The notes under the pieces were generated by a model. The model saw nothing but the letters and a program-made list of their open reading frames with translations, did not search any database and was not told the origin of the DNA. From Streptococcus plurextorum DSM 22810 (lineage in GTDB: Bacteria; Bacillota; Bacilli; Lactobacillales; Streptococcaceae): a stretch of 64,000 nucleotides of DNA. Of the stretch, positions 8,366-17,979 are shown in pieces. Where the stretch lies: positions 140,015 to 204,014 of the forward strand of contig NZ_AUIO01000003.1 of the NCBI RefSeq assembly GCF_000423745.1, read 5' to 3'. The position numbers and the translations under genes are program-made. The stretch's first letter is position 1, and each line of letters opens with the position of its first letter.

Positions 8366-10207
8366 ATGACTAACTTACGAAACGATATCCGCAACGTTGC
8401 TATTATCGCCCACGTTGACCACGGAAAAACCACACTCGTTGATGAACTTTTAAAGCAATCGCAAACCCTTGATGAGCGTAAAGAGCTCCAAGAGCGTGCG
8501 ATGGACTCTAATGACCTTGAAAAAGAGCGTGGGATTACCATTCTTGCGAAGAATACGGCAGTTGCATACAATGATACCCGCATCAATATCATGGACACGC
8601 CTGGACACGCGGACTTCGGTGGAGAAGTTGAGCGTATCATGAAGATGGTTGACGGTGTTGTCCTTGTCGTGGATGCCTACGAAGGTACCATGCCGCAGAC
8701 CCGTTTCGTTTTGAAAAAAGCCCTTGAGCAAAACTTGACCCCTATCGTGGTTGTCAATAAAATCGACAAACCGTCAGCGCGTCCAGCAGAAGTTGTGGAT
8801 GAAGTGCTTGAGCTTTTCATCGAGCTTGGTGCAGATGATGACCAACTTGAGTTCCCGGTGGTTTATGCCTCTGCGATTAATGGAACTTCGTCTCTTTCTG
8901 ACAATCCAGCAGACCAAGAAAAATCAATGGCGCCAATCTTTGACACCATTATCGAGCATATTCCAGCACCTGTTGATAACTCAGACGAGCCCTTGCAGTT
9001 CCAAGTGTCACTTCTTGATTACAACGAATTTGTAGGTCGTATCGGTATCGGTCGTGTCTTCCGTGGTACAGTTAAGGTCGGTGACCAAGTTACCCTTTCA
9101 AAACTTGATGGCACAACGAAAAACTTCCGCGTCACTAAACTCTTTGGTTTCTTTGGTCTTGAGCGTAAAGAAATCCAAGAAGCTAAGGCTGGTGATTTGA
9201 TTGCTGTCTCAGGTATGGAAGACATCTTCGTTGGTGAAACGGTAACACCGACAGATGCGGTTGAACCATTGCCAGTTCTACGTATTGATGAGCCGACTCT
9301 TCAAATGACCTTCTTAGCAAATAACTCACCGTTTGCAGGTCGCGAAGGGAAGCACGTGACCTCACGTAAGGTTGAAGAGCGTCTTCTGGCTGAGCTTCAG
9401 ACTGACGTTTCTCTTCGTGTTGAGGCGACAGATTCACCTGATAAATGGGTCGTTTCAGGTCGGGGTGAGCTTCACTTGTCTATCTTGATTGAAACCATGC
9501 GTCGCGAAGGCTATGAGCTTCAAGTGTCAAAACCAGAGGTTATCATCAAAGAAATTGATGGTGTTAAGTGCGAACCATTTGAGCGCGTTCAAATTGACAC
9601 ACCAGAAGAGTATCAAGGCTCTATCATTCAAGCCCTTTCAGAGCGTAAGGGTGATATGCTTGATATGCAGATGGTTGGAAATGGCCAAACGCGTATGATT
9701 TTCTTGATTCCAGCACGTGGCTTGATTGGTTTTTCTACCGAGTTCTTGTCAATGACGCGTGGTTACGGCATCATGAACCATACCTTTGACCAATACTTGC
9801 CATATGTTAATGCTGAAATCGGTGGCCGTCACCGTGGTGCCCTTGTTTCTATCGATACGGGTAAAGCAACAACTTACTCTATTATGCGTATCGAAGAACG
9901 TGGAACTATCTTTGTTAACCCAGGTACAGAAGTTTACGAGGGGATGATTATCGGTGAAAACGCTCGTGAAAATGATTTGACAGTCAATATCACAACTGCC
10001 AAACAAATGACCAATGTGCGTTCTGCAACTAAGGATCAAACCTCTGTCATCAAGACACCACGTATCTTGACGCTTGAAGAGTCAATCGAGTTCTTGGATT
10101 ATGACGAGTACTTGGAAGTCACACCAGAGTCTATCCGTATCCGTAAGCAAATCCTTAACAAAAACGAGCGCGAAAAAGCTAATAAAAAGAAAAAATCAGC
10201 TGAGTAA
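8366..10207 (+). CDS. typA: Ribosome-associated GTPase TypA/BipA
   Basis: Translational GTPase that assists ribosome assembly and adaptation to stress. The 613-residue protein shows the GTPase motifs AHVDHGKTTL (about 14-23), RGITI, DTPGHADFGGE and NKIDKP, followed by EF-G-like domains and the BipA C-terminal domain. Codon use is strongly biased, as expected for a highly expressed gene. Start ATG at 8366 after AAGGATAAAC. A DUF3165 gene follows at 20 bp. Confidence 0.96.
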   Translation: MTNLRNDIRNVAIIAHVDHGKTTLVDELLKQSQTLDERKELQERAMDSNDLEKERGITILAKNTAVAYNDTRINIMDTPGHADFGGEVERIMKMVDGVVLVVDAYEGTMPQTRFVLKKALEQNLTPIVVVNKIDKPSARPAEVVDEVLELFIELGADDDQLEFPVVYASAINGTSSLSDNPADQEKSMAPIFDTIIEHIPAPVDNSDEPLQFQVSLLDYNEFVGRIGIGRVFRGTVKVGDQVTLSKLDGTTKNFRVTKLFGFFGLERKEIQEAKAGDLIAVSGMEDIFVGETVTPTDAVEPLPVLRIDEPTLQMTFLANNSPFAGREGKHVTSRKVEERLLAELQTDVSLRVEATDSPDKWVVSGRGELHLSILIETMRREGYELQVSKPEVIIKEIDGVKCEPFERVQIDTPEEYQGSIIQALSERKGDMLDMQMVGNGQTRMIFLIPARGLIGFSTEFLSMTRGYGIMNHTFDQYLPYVNAEIGGRHRGALVSIDTGKATTYSIMRIEERGTIFVNPGTEVYEGMIIGENARENDLTVNITTAKQMTNVRSATKDQTSVIKTPRILTLEESIEFLDYDEYLEVTPESIRIRKQILNKNEREKANKKKKSAE

Positions 10208-10226
10208 GTAAGGTTGGAGGAACGCG

Positions 10227-10469
10227 ATGTTCTATGCTATTATTGCTCTTTTGATCCTGCTTTATTACTTTTTTAGGGCACCAAAATCCATCAAAAACAC
10301 CTTGAATGCTATTTTTCTAGTTGCTGCAGTGGTTATTCTAGGTGTCCTAGCAGTCTTATCCTTTCAGAAGATCTTATCACTCTCAGCAGAAATCTATGTT
10401 GCGGTAGGCATGATTGTTATAGGATTTCTGACTATTCGAGATATTTTAAACCTTTCAGAAAAAGAGTGA
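10227..10469 (+). CDS. DUF3165-family small membrane protein
   Basis: 80 residues, almost entirely three hydrophobic helices (MFYAIIALLILLYYFF; AIFLVAAVVILGVLAVL; IYVAVGMIVIGFLTI) with a charged tail. GGAGGAACGCG precedes the ATG. This short membrane protein regularly follows typA in streptococci, probably co-transcribed. Function unknown. Confidence 0.75.
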   Translation: MFYAIIALLILLYYFFRAPKSIKNTLNAIFLVAAVVILGVLAVLSFQKILSLSAEIYVAVGMIVIGFLTIRDILNLSEKE

Positions 10470-10496
10470 TTATCGAGGCGATTTCACTCAGCAAAT

Positions 10497-10526
10497 AAAC
10501 CGACCTTCTTAAGAGGGTCGGTTTTT
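10497..10526 (+). terminator. Terminator of typA-DUF3165
   Basis: Stem AAACCGACC/GGTCGGTTT with a 10-nt loop, followed by T residues; also usable by the convergent minus-strand gene. Confidence 0.85.
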
Positions 10527-10542
10527 GTATTTTTCGATAACA

Positions 10543-11232
10543 TTAGAGGTTTTTGCGTTTTTTAGCCTGGGTACTGAGGCTGATATCGATCTGATTAATC
10601 TGGCTGATTAATTTATTCGTGAGAGGCAAGTCTCCTTCAGCATGGCGTAAGTCAATCTCATAGACGAGGCTAAGTTTTTGCCCATGCTCGCTTGTCTTTA
10701 AGGAAATAAGGTCTACAGCGGAACATTCTCTGTCTAGGATTTTATGAATAGCTTCTTCCATGTGAGTGCTGTTAGCTACTGTGAGGGTCAAGAGGCGTCG
10801 GGTCTGAGTTTGTCCTTTGCTTTGTCTGTTTTCCAGGAAAAACCATAATCCTAAAAGGATAGCCGTTGCAACAATAGCAAGGACAAGATAGCCTGTCCCA
10901 GCAGCCAGTCCGATAATCATGGATAAAAAGATGGCCAAAAGTTCTCTAGAACCACTAGTAGCAGAACGAAAACGGATGAGTGAAAAGGTTCCTGCGACAG
11001 CAATACTGGTTCCCAAACTGCCATTGACCAAAAAGATGATTAGGGTCATGAGACTAGGCAAGAGGGTAAGGGTAACAATAAAATCTCGCGTGTAAAGGGT
11101 TCGGTATTTGTAAACAAAGGCTAAGGCAACTCCTAGTAATAGACTGGTTGCTAGCGCCAAAAAGAGAAGAATCGGATTTAGGGAGCTTGTTGAACTGTTA
11201 AAAATACTGTTGAAAAGATTCATCTTAGACAC
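10543..11232 (-). CDS. DUF4956-family membrane protein
   Basis: 229 residues with four membrane helices in the first 135 residues and a soluble C-terminal domain of about 90 residues (LLTLTVANSTHMEEAIHKIL). The central FSLIRFRSATSGSRELL segment is typical of DUF4956. These proteins are encoded next to VTC-domain polymerases, as here: the gene overlaps the VTC gene by 8 bp. A role in transport or export linked to the VTC product is inferred. Confidence 0.75.
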   Translation of the reverse strand: MSKMNLFNSIFNSSTSSLNPILLFLALATSLLLGVALAFVYKYRTLYTRDFIVTLTLLPSLMTLIIFLVNGSLGTSIAVAGTFSLIRFRSATSGSRELLAIFLSMIIGLAAGTGYLVLAIVATAILLGLWFFLENRQSKGQTQTRRLLTLTVANSTHMEEAIHKILDRECSAVDLISLKTSEHGQKLSLVYEIDLRHAEGDLPLTNKLISQINQIDISLSTQAKKRKNL

Positions 11233-11986
11233 CTTGACTTTCTAGGTTGTGAGAGGCTCTTGGTTGGTAAAAGAGACCTTGGGATTTATGATAGGCAGCA
11301 GCGTATTTTGAAAACTTCATCTGAACCAAACCATGTCTGTCTAAAATATCTTGTAACCAAGTTGGCTTGTCAGCTGCAGCTTTAATTTCCATAATGATTT
11401 GATCATCTTCTAAAAGCGGCTTTCCGTGATTTCCTGCTGTGAGGGTAAGATCTTCGTCGCGATAACGCAAGCTACGATCAAAAGTGATTCGTACCTTATC
11501 TTCTAATCCTTTTCTTTGTTTTAAAGAATAACGATCATAGTAGATATAGATACGAGGCTCTAAGTTTTCGTAGCGATCACGTAGAGCATGAACTTCATTG
11601 ACCAAGTTGTGATCGACAATAGAAGAATGACCTTTTCCTTGTGTCAAAAGTCTAGTAATAGCAACAGGATTAGAAACAAGACGATACTTATGACCAACGC
11701 CCTCGGCATCTTTTTGTTTGATTTCTAAAAAGGCTTGGCTATCATTAGCCGGAGCTTGTAAGTAGCTACGCATGCGAATTTTTTCGCGTCTATGCTTCTT
11801 ATCAAGAGCATCCTTAATGACGTCAAAGTCTGGTGTGTCAAAATAAAGGTTACTAATAGTAGAAGTTGGAAATTCATCTTCACGCAGATAAGGAGCTAAA
11901 TCAACAAGCAGTGCTTTTAGCTGTTGTTGCGAAAGGATGTATTTGGTTTCGATACGTTTGAAATTGGTTTGAATCGTTTGAGTCAT
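11225..11986 (-). CDS. VTC-domain protein (putative polyphosphate polymerase)
   Basis: 253 residues. The VTC domain is recognisable from FKRIETKYIL near the N-terminus, NLYFDTPDFD, REKIRMRSYL, AFLEIKQKD and IMEIKAA: the Arg/Lys/Glu residues lining the catalytic tunnel of yeast Vtc4-type polyphosphate polymerases. Bacterial members are only partly characterised. It is the first gene of a two-gene minus-strand operon with DUF4956, divergent from a beta-rich lipoprotein gene. Confidence 0.8.
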   Translation of the reverse strand: MTQTIQTNFKRIETKYILSQQQLKALLVDLAPYLREDEFPTSTISNLYFDTPDFDVIKDALDKKHRREKIRMRSYLQAPANDSQAFLEIKQKDAEGVGHKYRLVSNPVAITRLLTQGKGHSSIVDHNLVNEVHALRDRYENLEPRIYIYYDRYSLKQRKGLEDKVRITFDRSLRYRDEDLTLTAGNHGKPLLEDDQIIMEIKAAADKPTWLQDILDRHGLVQMKFSKYAAAYHKSQGLFYQPRASHNLESQGV

Positions 11987-12075
11987 AAGGGTTCTCCTAA
12001 GGTTTATTTTTGTCTGTTACTAAGATAAAGTAGGAAAGTAAAAGTTTTCTTAAAATCATCAGCCTCTTTTTTTGG

Positions 12076-12130
12076 ATTAAGTTTTCTTTAGGAAATCTTT
12101 TAGGTTTATTTTAGGAGAGCTGTGTAAACT
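12076..12130 (+). promoter_or_regulatory. Phased direct repeats and -10 region before the lipoprotein gene
   Basis: ATTAAG (12076), TTTAGG (12087), TTTTAG (12098) and TTTTAG (12109) are spaced 11 bp apart, followed by TAAACT (12125) as a possible -10. The layout resembles the CHAP-gene upstream region at 7511-7549. This could be an OmpR-family regulator site; the match to TTTAAG is imperfect. Confidence 0.35.
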
Positions 12131-12162
12131 ATGAGCATAACAAATGAAATGAGGAATTTTCT

Positions 12163-13389
12163 ATGACATCCAAAAAAACAAAAACATTATTCTTTACAAG
12201 TTTAGCAGCACTTGCCTTGTTGACAGGATGTGCGAGCAGTACGCAGTCGTCGACAGCTCAAACCACGACAACAGGAACAGTCACGACAACAAGTAATACA
12301 ACCAATACTTCAACTACTTATTTTACAGATGCTGATTATAATACTTCTTATGATGAAAGCACAGCTTCAAAAGTTAGCCTGTCAGGTAGCTCAGCGACAG
12401 TTTCTGGCGACGGTGTAGAGGTTTCAGGTTCTGTTGTCACTGTTTCTAAAGCAGGTACCTATGTTATCTCAGGAGAGTCTAAAGGTGTACAAATCCAAGT
12501 GACAGCAGCAGATAGCGACGAAGTGCACCTGGTATTGAATGGCGTTACTATGACCGGAGACAATGCAGCGATTTCTGCCACTTCAGCTAAGCATGTGACT
12601 ATAACTCTAGCTGATGGCACGACAAATAGCCTATCTGATTCGAGCAACAATAGAGACTCAGATGCTGACGCCGCTCTCTTTTCTAAAGTTGATTTGACCC
12701 TAAACGGTAAAGGAACCCTTAATGTGACTGGTAAAAAAAGCAATGGTATCAAAGCTAATGACACCCTTCACATCACAGGCGGTACCTATAATATCACTGT
12801 AGTTGATGATGCCTTTAATGTTAATGATGAGCTAAACATTGCAGGAACGACCATGACTATCGAAGCAGGTGGTGATGCGGTTAAAGTTGACAATGACGAA
12901 GATTTGACTGTCGGTAATATGTATCTTGCAGATAATACCATTACACTTACGGCAGGAGATGACGGCATCCACGCTTCAGGTAACCTTGTCATTGACAGTG
13001 GCACCTACACGGTGACAAACTCTGCTGAGGGGGTTGAAGGAAAATCTATTACCATTAATGGTGGAAGCATTGACGTTTATGCGACAGACGACGGTGTCAA
13101 TGCAGCAAACGCTAACGCTTCACAAGGTGATATCTTCTTTGCCATGACTGGCGGTAATCTCAAAGTCGAAGTAGGGCAAGGCGACACAGATGCCATTGAC
13201 GCTAATGGTAATGTCTCAGTGACAGGGGGTACCATCGAAATTGTTGGGCAAGCTGGTTTTGACTACGATGGCACAGCGACCTTCACAGGCGGAACGATCA
13301 TTATCGATGGTCAAGAACAAAGCCAAATCACCAATAGCATGATGGGCGGAGCCCCTCAAGGAGGTCCAGGACAAGGACGCCGACCATAA
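12163..13389 (+). CDS. Lipoprotein with a carbohydrate-binding beta-helix-like domain
   Basis: 408 residues. The N-terminus is a lipoprotein signal ending in LLTGCAS (lipobox cysteine about residue 23), followed by a Thr/Ser-rich linker. From about 70 the protein is made of repeating beta strands rich in Gly/Asp/Thr (GVEVSG, GVTMTGDNAAI, GDDGIHASG, GTDAIDANG), like the Cthe_2159 carbohydrate-binding family. The tail is Gly/Pro/Gln-rich. It is divergent from the VTC/DUF4956 operon, an association seen in other Firmicutes, suggesting a shared surface function. Confidence 0.8.
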   Translation: MTSKKTKTLFFTSLAALALLTGCASSTQSSTAQTTTTGTVTTTSNTTNTSTTYFTDADYNTSYDESTASKVSLSGSSATVSGDGVEVSGSVVTVSKAGTYVISGESKGVQIQVTAADSDEVHLVLNGVTMTGDNAAISATSAKHVTITLADGTTNSLSDSSNNRDSDADAALFSKVDLTLNGKGTLNVTGKKSNGIKANDTLHITGGTYNITVVDDAFNVNDELNIAGTTMTIEAGGDAVKVDNDEDLTVGNMYLADNTITLTAGDDGIHASGNLVIDSGTYTVTNSAEGVEGKSITINGGSIDVYATDDGVNAANANASQGDIFFAMTGGNLKVEVGQGDTDAIDANGNVSVTGGTIEIVGQAGFDYDGTATFTGGTIIIDGQEQSQITNSMMGGAPQGGPGQGRRP

Positions 13390-13409
13390 AGACAAGTTTC
13401 TATATAATG

Positions 13410-13438
13410 AAAAGGTTGACCAGTGGTCGACCTTTTTT
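13410..13438 (+). terminator. Terminator of the lipoprotein gene
   Basis: 13-bp stem (13410-13422 with 13424-13436) containing one G-T pair, followed by T residues. The remaining ~290 bp before the next gene shows nothing else I can support. Confidence 0.8.
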
Positions 13439-13733
13439 GTGGTGTTGTAGCATTAGTGAATCAGAAAGCATGAATGCTAAGCATATGATAAGAGGATAGA
13501 TACTCAGATGATTGGCGCGTAGAATTGACTGATGACAAGATTTTCCTTTTAGCAAATAATCCCTTAGTAGTTTCATTTTCAAGGAAAAGACTAAAACTCT
13601 TATTTTATCAATTAATCATAGACAAAGAAATGATTGTCAACAAATCATCATCTTAGCTGTCAGTCACCATTGCCAAATGAAGCACCTTGTCGTAAAATAG
13701 TGGTGTATTTAAAGTCATAGAGGAGGAAGGATG

Positions 13734-14492
13734 ATGGCTTACCGTCAATTAAAATCAAGCGATCGGACTTTTATGAAAGGGCAGACGGATCGTATCCTTC
13801 ATCAGATGAAGAGCAATGCGGAATATTTGGGAACTGTCCAAGCTTACGAAGCAGCTAAAGCTCGAATGAACCAAGCCTATTTGGCTATGGAGTTGGAAGA
13901 TGACCCAGAGAAAAAGTTGCGACTGGCAAAATTAGTCGAAACATACACATCTCAGGCTCAGACGATATTGGATGATTGGGAAGAGAAAAACAGACGATAT
14001 GAAAATAAGGCACGGAATGTAAAGTTACTTTTGTGGCTCACCTTGCTTTTTGTGCTCAGTTTTATCTTCCCTTTAAACATCATAGTGGCCCTTCTCTTTT
14101 TAGTCTGGTTTTATCGAAATTATCTTCGTCCAAGTAGGAATGGTCAAATGCCTCAAACTAGTCTAGTTCAGCATGAAGTGACAGAAGAGGAACAGTATGA
14201 AGCATGGCTGACGGAAAAGATCGTCACACTCAACAAGGACAAGCGTTCGTGGACAGAAACCATGCTTGCGAAATATGAAAAAGATGATTTTTTAGAAGAC
14301 GTTGCAGCTGGTCGTTTTGATATCGATGAGCGGGATAAGAAAGCTGGCCTGAGCATTCTTCAACGCTACCGAGACATTTTAGCTGATATTGAAAAACTAC
14401 CTGACTCTGACCAGAAAGCCTATTATCTGGATTTTCATCAGGAGATAATTGCTGATTTTGAAGGGGTATTTGACCAACTTCATATAGGGTAA
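13734..14492 (+). CDS. Membrane protein of unknown function with coiled-coil flanks
   Basis: About 252 residues. An N-terminal charged helical part (1-100, likely coiled coil) is followed by two closely spaced membrane helices (about 101-133, LLLWLTLLFVLSFIFPLNII) and a C-terminal helical acidic domain (from about 150). AGGAGG at 13721-13726 favours the second of two adjacent ATGs (13734). It stands alone before dlt. I do not recognise the family. Confidence 0.65.
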   Translation: MAYRQLKSSDRTFMKGQTDRILHQMKSNAEYLGTVQAYEAAKARMNQAYLAMELEDDPEKKLRLAKLVETYTSQAQTILDDWEEKNRRYENKARNVKLLLWLTLLFVLSFIFPLNIIVALLFLVWFYRNYLRPSRNGQMPQTSLVQHEVTEEEQYEAWLTEKIVTLNKDKRSWTETMLAKYEKDDFLEDVAAGRFDIDERDKKAGLSILQRYRDILADIEKLPDSDQKAYYLDFHQEIIADFEGVFDQLHIG

Positions 14493-14515
14493 GAAAACTG
14501 TTTCCAGTTTTTACG

Positions 14516-14547
14516 AAGGCTTTAAATCAATAGATTTGAAGCCTTTT
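14516..14547 (+). terminator. Terminator before the dlt operon
   Basis: 13-bp stem (14516-14528 with 14533-14545) containing one G-T pair, followed by TTTT. Confidence 0.75.
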
Positions 14548-14705
14548 GTAATTGGTTGGCTAGGAAAAATGGTGTTTGCTGTCCCTATGAATTAGATTTG
14601 TTTTATAGGTGTTTATCACAGATAGTTACCCTAAAAATTTAGACAGGGAAAGCATTTACAGGAGAGAAGTGACAGTTTTTAAAACCATTTTTCTCATGTT
14701 TATGA

Positions 14706-14736
14706 TATAATACAATAGGTTAACTTCTAAGAAGTT
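14706..14736 (+). promoter_or_regulatory. dlt promoter -10 and a palindrome at the transcription start
   Basis: TATAAT at 14706-14711 is followed by a 6-bp inverted repeat AACTTC-TAA-GAAGTT (14722-14736), placed at about +4 to +19. This position suits a repressor site, but no known regulator motif is matched. The rest of the 300-bp gap before dltX is AT-rich without a recognisable gene. Confidence 0.5.
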
Positions 14737-14792
14737 CTTAATATTTGTTTCTAAAACTAATCATGACGTCACTAAAAGGAAGGTCCAGTCTC

Positions 14793-14906
14793 ATGAAACA
14801 ATTTTTAGTTAGAACCTTGTTATATTTCGTGATTATTCTTGTATTGATTTATCTTTACAGTTACATTGGAAGGAGTCAAGGTAGCTTTATCTACAATGAA
14901 TTTTAG
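14793..14906 (+). CDS. dltX: DltX, small membrane peptide of the D-alanylation system
   Basis: 37 residues with one membrane helix (about 8-25) and the C-terminal FIYNEF end typical of DltX. DltX works with DltB/DltD in moving D-alanine to lipoteichoic acid. AAGGAAGG stands upstream, and dltA begins 9 bp after the stop. Confidence 0.9.
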   Translation: MKQFLVRTLLYFVIILVLIYLYSYIGRSQGSFIYNEF

Positions 14907-14915
14907 GAAGAAAGG

Positions 14916-16463
14916 ATGTCCGTCATGCTACGTGATATGATTGAGCGCCTAGAACATTGGGCGCAGGTGCAGGAAGATTTTCCAGTTTATGATGTTTTAG
15001 GAGAGAGCCATTCCTACGGCGACTTAAAAAGGGATTCTGATAGTTTGGCAGCTCACATAGATAGGCTAGGTTTGACCGAAAAGTCACCTGTTATGGTCTT
15101 TGGTGGTCAGGAGTACGAGATGCTGGCCACTTTTGTTGGGCTTACAAAGTCAGGACATGCCTATATTCCAGTGGATCAGCATTCGGCGCTTGATCGTATT
15201 GAAGCCATTATGGCAATAGCAGAGCCGAGTCTCATTATTGCTATTGGTGACTTCCCTTTGGTTGTCAAAGAGATTCCTGTTTTGACTCTAGCAGAGCTAC
15301 AGGCCGTTTTTGCCCAAGAAAATTCTTATACGATCACTCATTCCGTCAAGGGAGATGATAACTACTACATTATCTTTACGTCAGGGACAACGGGGCAACC
15401 AAAAGGTGTCCAAATTTCACATGACAATCTCTTAAGCTTTACTAACTGGATGGTGACTTCGGCTGAATTTGCTGTACCAGACAGGCCACAGATGTTGGCG
15501 CAACCACCCTATTCTTTTGACTTGTCAGTTATGTATTGGGCGCCAACCTTAGCTAAAGGAGGAACGCTTTTTGCCTTGCCAAAAGAGGTGGTGGCTGATT
15601 TCAAACAACTCTTTACAACCATCAATCAGTTGCCGATTGGCATTTGGACGTCAACACCATCTTTTGTGGATATGGCTATGTTATCGAATGATTTTAAGGC
15701 AGAAACCTTGCCGGATGTGACGCATTTTTATTTCTGTGGTGAGGAGCTGACGGTCAAAACTGCTCAGAAGTTACAGGAACGTTTTCCGAAGGCGCGTATC
15801 GTCAATTCCTATGGTCCGACTGAAGCTACAGTTGCTCTATCAGCAGTTGCCATTAGTCAAGAGATGTTAGCGACGTGTTCACGGCTTCCGATTGGCTATC
15901 CAAAGAGTGATTCGCCGACCTATATCATCGATGAAGAGGGTAATAAACTAGCAAGTGGTCAGCAGGGAGAAATCATTGTCACAGGTCCTGCCGTATCAAA
16001 GGGCTATCTTAACAATCCAGAAAAAACAGCGGAGGCCTTTTTCGAGTATGATGGGCTACCAGCTTACCATACAGGTGACCTTGGTTCTATAACAGATGAG
16101 GGGCTATTACTCTACGGCGGTCGTATGGATTTCCAGATTAAGTTTAATGGCTATCGCATCGAGCTGGAAGATGTGGCGCAAAACCTTAATAAGTCTAGAT
16201 ATGTCGATTCAGCAGTAGCAGTGCCACGCTACAACAAAGAACACAAGGTGCAAAATTTATTAGCCTATGTGGTGTTAAAAGAAGGGGTAGCCGAGCAATT
16301 TGATCGCGACTTAGACATCACAAAAGCCATCAAAGACGATTTGAAAACGGTTATGATGGACTACATGATGCCGTCCAAGTTTATTTACCGAGACAGTCTG
16401 CCATTGACATCAAATGGCAAAATCGACTTAAAAGGGCTTATCAATGAGGTGAATAGCCGATGA
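14916..16463 (+). CDS. dltA: D-alanine--D-alanyl carrier protein ligase DltA
   Basis: Activates D-alanine with ATP and loads it on DltC. The 515-residue adenylation enzyme shows [15 protein letters not shown] (P-loop, about 151-165), [17 protein letters not shown] and the C-terminal catalytic lysine in SNGKIDLKG. The start could be ATG 14916 or, with better spacing from AAAGG, ATG 14925. The stop overlaps dltB by 4 bp. Confidence 0.97.
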   Translation: MSVMLRDMIERLEHWAQVQEDFPVYDVLGESHSYGDLKRDSDSLAAHIDRLGLTEKSPVMVFGGQEYEMLATFVGLTKSGHAYIPVDQHSALDRIEAIMAIAEPSLIIAIGDFPLVVKEIPVLTLAELQAVFAQENSYTITHSVKGDDNYYIIFTSGTTGQPKGVQISHDNLLSFTNWMVTSAEFAVPDRPQMLAQPPYSFDLSVMYWAPTLAKGGTLFALPKEVVADFKQLFTTINQLPIGIWTSTPSFVDMAMLSNDFKAETLPDVTHFYFCGEELTVKTAQKLQERFPKARIVNSYGPTEATVALSAVAISQEMLATCSRLPIGYPKSDSPTYIIDEEGNKLASGQQGEIIVTGPAVSKGYLNNPEKTAEAFFEYDGLPAYHTGDLGSITDEGLLLYGGRMDFQIKFNGYRIELEDVAQNLNKSRYVDSAVAVPRYNKEHKVQNLLAYVVLKEGVAEQFDRDLDITKAIKDDLKTVMMDYMMPSKFIYRDSLPLTSNGKIDLKGLINEVNSR

Positions 16464-17713
16464 TGTCTTTTGCCTCAACTTGGCCCCATTTGGAAGTTTA
16501 TGGCAATCCCCTCTACTTCCTTTATCTGATTGTGGCTGTCTCACCAATCTTTATTGGGCTATTTTTCAAAAAACGCTTTCCGATTTACGAATCATTAGTT
16601 AGTCTTTTATTCATTGTCCTTATGTTGACGGGAACTGATTTAAAACAAGTGACAGCTTTTGTCCTTTATGTGGTTTGGCAAGTCATTCTTGTATACAGCT
16701 ATAAGTGTTATCGAAAACATCAGGACAGCAAATGGGTCTTTTATTTGGCGAGCTTTCTAGCAGTTTTTCCCTTGATTTTGGTTAAGGTTTCGCCACTTAT
16801 TCCTAACGGCCAAGACGTTTCCCTTTTTTCTTTCTTAGGGATTTCCTATTTGACCTTTCGATCGGTGGGGATGATCATCGAGATGCGAGATGGGGTACTG
16901 ACAGAGTTTAGTCTGTGGCAAATGTTGCGATTTGTGCTCTTCATGCCGACTTTCTCAGGTGGACCGATAGACCGTTTCAAACGCTTTGATGAGAACTATA
17001 AGACCATTCCTGACCGCGCTGTCTTAATGGATATGTTGGAGCAATCCGTAAGCTATTTGATGCGAGGCTTTCTGTACAAATTTATCTTAGCCTATTTTTT
17101 AGGCGAGGTGCTGTTAAAACCACTTCAAGAGATGGCCATTAGTAGGGGCGGTTTCTTTAACCTTCCTACCCTTGGCGTGATGTATCTTTATGGCTTGTAC
17201 CTCTTTTTTGACTTTGCAGGATACAGTCTTTTTGCCTTGTCGATGTCAAATCTCATGGGAATCACCAGCCAGCCCAACTTTGATCAACCCTTTAAGTCTC
17301 GTGATTTAAAAGAGTTTTGGAATCGTTGGCACATGAGTTTATCTTTCTGGTTTCGTGATTTTGTCTTTATGAGATTGGTTAAGGTTATGGTAAAAAATAA
17401 GGTTTTTAGCAACCGTAATACCACATCAAGTGTCGCTTATCTGATTAATATGTTGGTCATGGGATTCTGGCATGGGATAACCTGGTATTATATAGCCTAC
17501 GGCCTTTTTCATGGTTTAGGACTGGTGATTAACGATTGGTGGATTCGAAAGAAAAAAACGATCAATAAAGAACGAAAAGCTCGCAACTTGGCCCCCTTAC
17601 CAGATAATAAGTGGACAAGAGTAGTCAGTATCATTTTTACCTTCCATGTGGTCATGGCCTCTCTCTTACTATTCTCTGGATTTCTAGACAAACTTTGGTT
17701 TTCAAAACCATAA
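16460..17713 (+). CDS. dltB: D-alanyl transfer protein DltB (MBOAT family)
   Basis: Membrane-bound O-acyltransferase that passes D-alanine across the membrane to teichoic acid with DltX and DltD. 417 residues with about a dozen membrane helices; MBOAT signatures include [18 protein letters not shown] and the catalytic histidine in [16 protein letters not shown]. It overlaps dltA by 4 bp. Confidence 0.96.
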   Translation: MMSFASTWPHLEVYGNPLYFLYLIVAVSPIFIGLFFKKRFPIYESLVSLLFIVLMLTGTDLKQVTAFVLYVVWQVILVYSYKCYRKHQDSKWVFYLASFLAVFPLILVKVSPLIPNGQDVSLFSFLGISYLTFRSVGMIIEMRDGVLTEFSLWQMLRFVLFMPTFSGGPIDRFKRFDENYKTIPDRAVLMDMLEQSVSYLMRGFLYKFILAYFLGEVLLKPLQEMAISRGGFFNLPTLGVMYLYGLYLFFDFAGYSLFALSMSNLMGITSQPNFDQPFKSRDLKEFWNRWHMSLSFWFRDFVFMRLVKVMVKNKVFSNRNTTSSVAYLINMLVMGFWHGITWYYIAYGLFHGLGLVINDWWIRKKKTINKERKARNLAPLPDNKWTRVVSIIFTFHVVMASLLLFSGFLDKLWFSKP

Positions 17714-17739
17714 AAATAACTTGTTAAAGGAGTTTTCAA

Positions 17740-17979
17740 ATGGATATTAAAGTAGATTTATTAGCGATTATTGATGACCTTTTTATGGAGGACGTCTCTG
17801 AGATGATGGATGAAGATCTCTATGATGCCGGTGTTCTTGATAGTATGGGAACAGTGGAGTTAGTTGTAGCCTTAGAAGAGCATTTTGACATTACAATACC
17901 TGTTTCAGAGCTTGGACGTGATGATTGGAACACAGCCAATAAAATCATTGCTGGTATTGAGGAATTGAGACATGCTTAA
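17740..17979 (+). CDS. dltC: D-alanyl carrier protein DltC
   Basis: 79-residue acyl-carrier-type protein. The phosphopantetheine attachment serine is in [14 protein letters not shown] (about Ser36). AAGGAG precedes the ATG, and the 3' end overlaps dltD by 8 bp. Confidence 0.97.
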   Translation: MDIKVDLLAIIDDLFMEDVSEMMDEDLYDAGVLDSMGTVELVVALEEHFDITIPVSELGRDDWNTANKIIAGIEELRHA

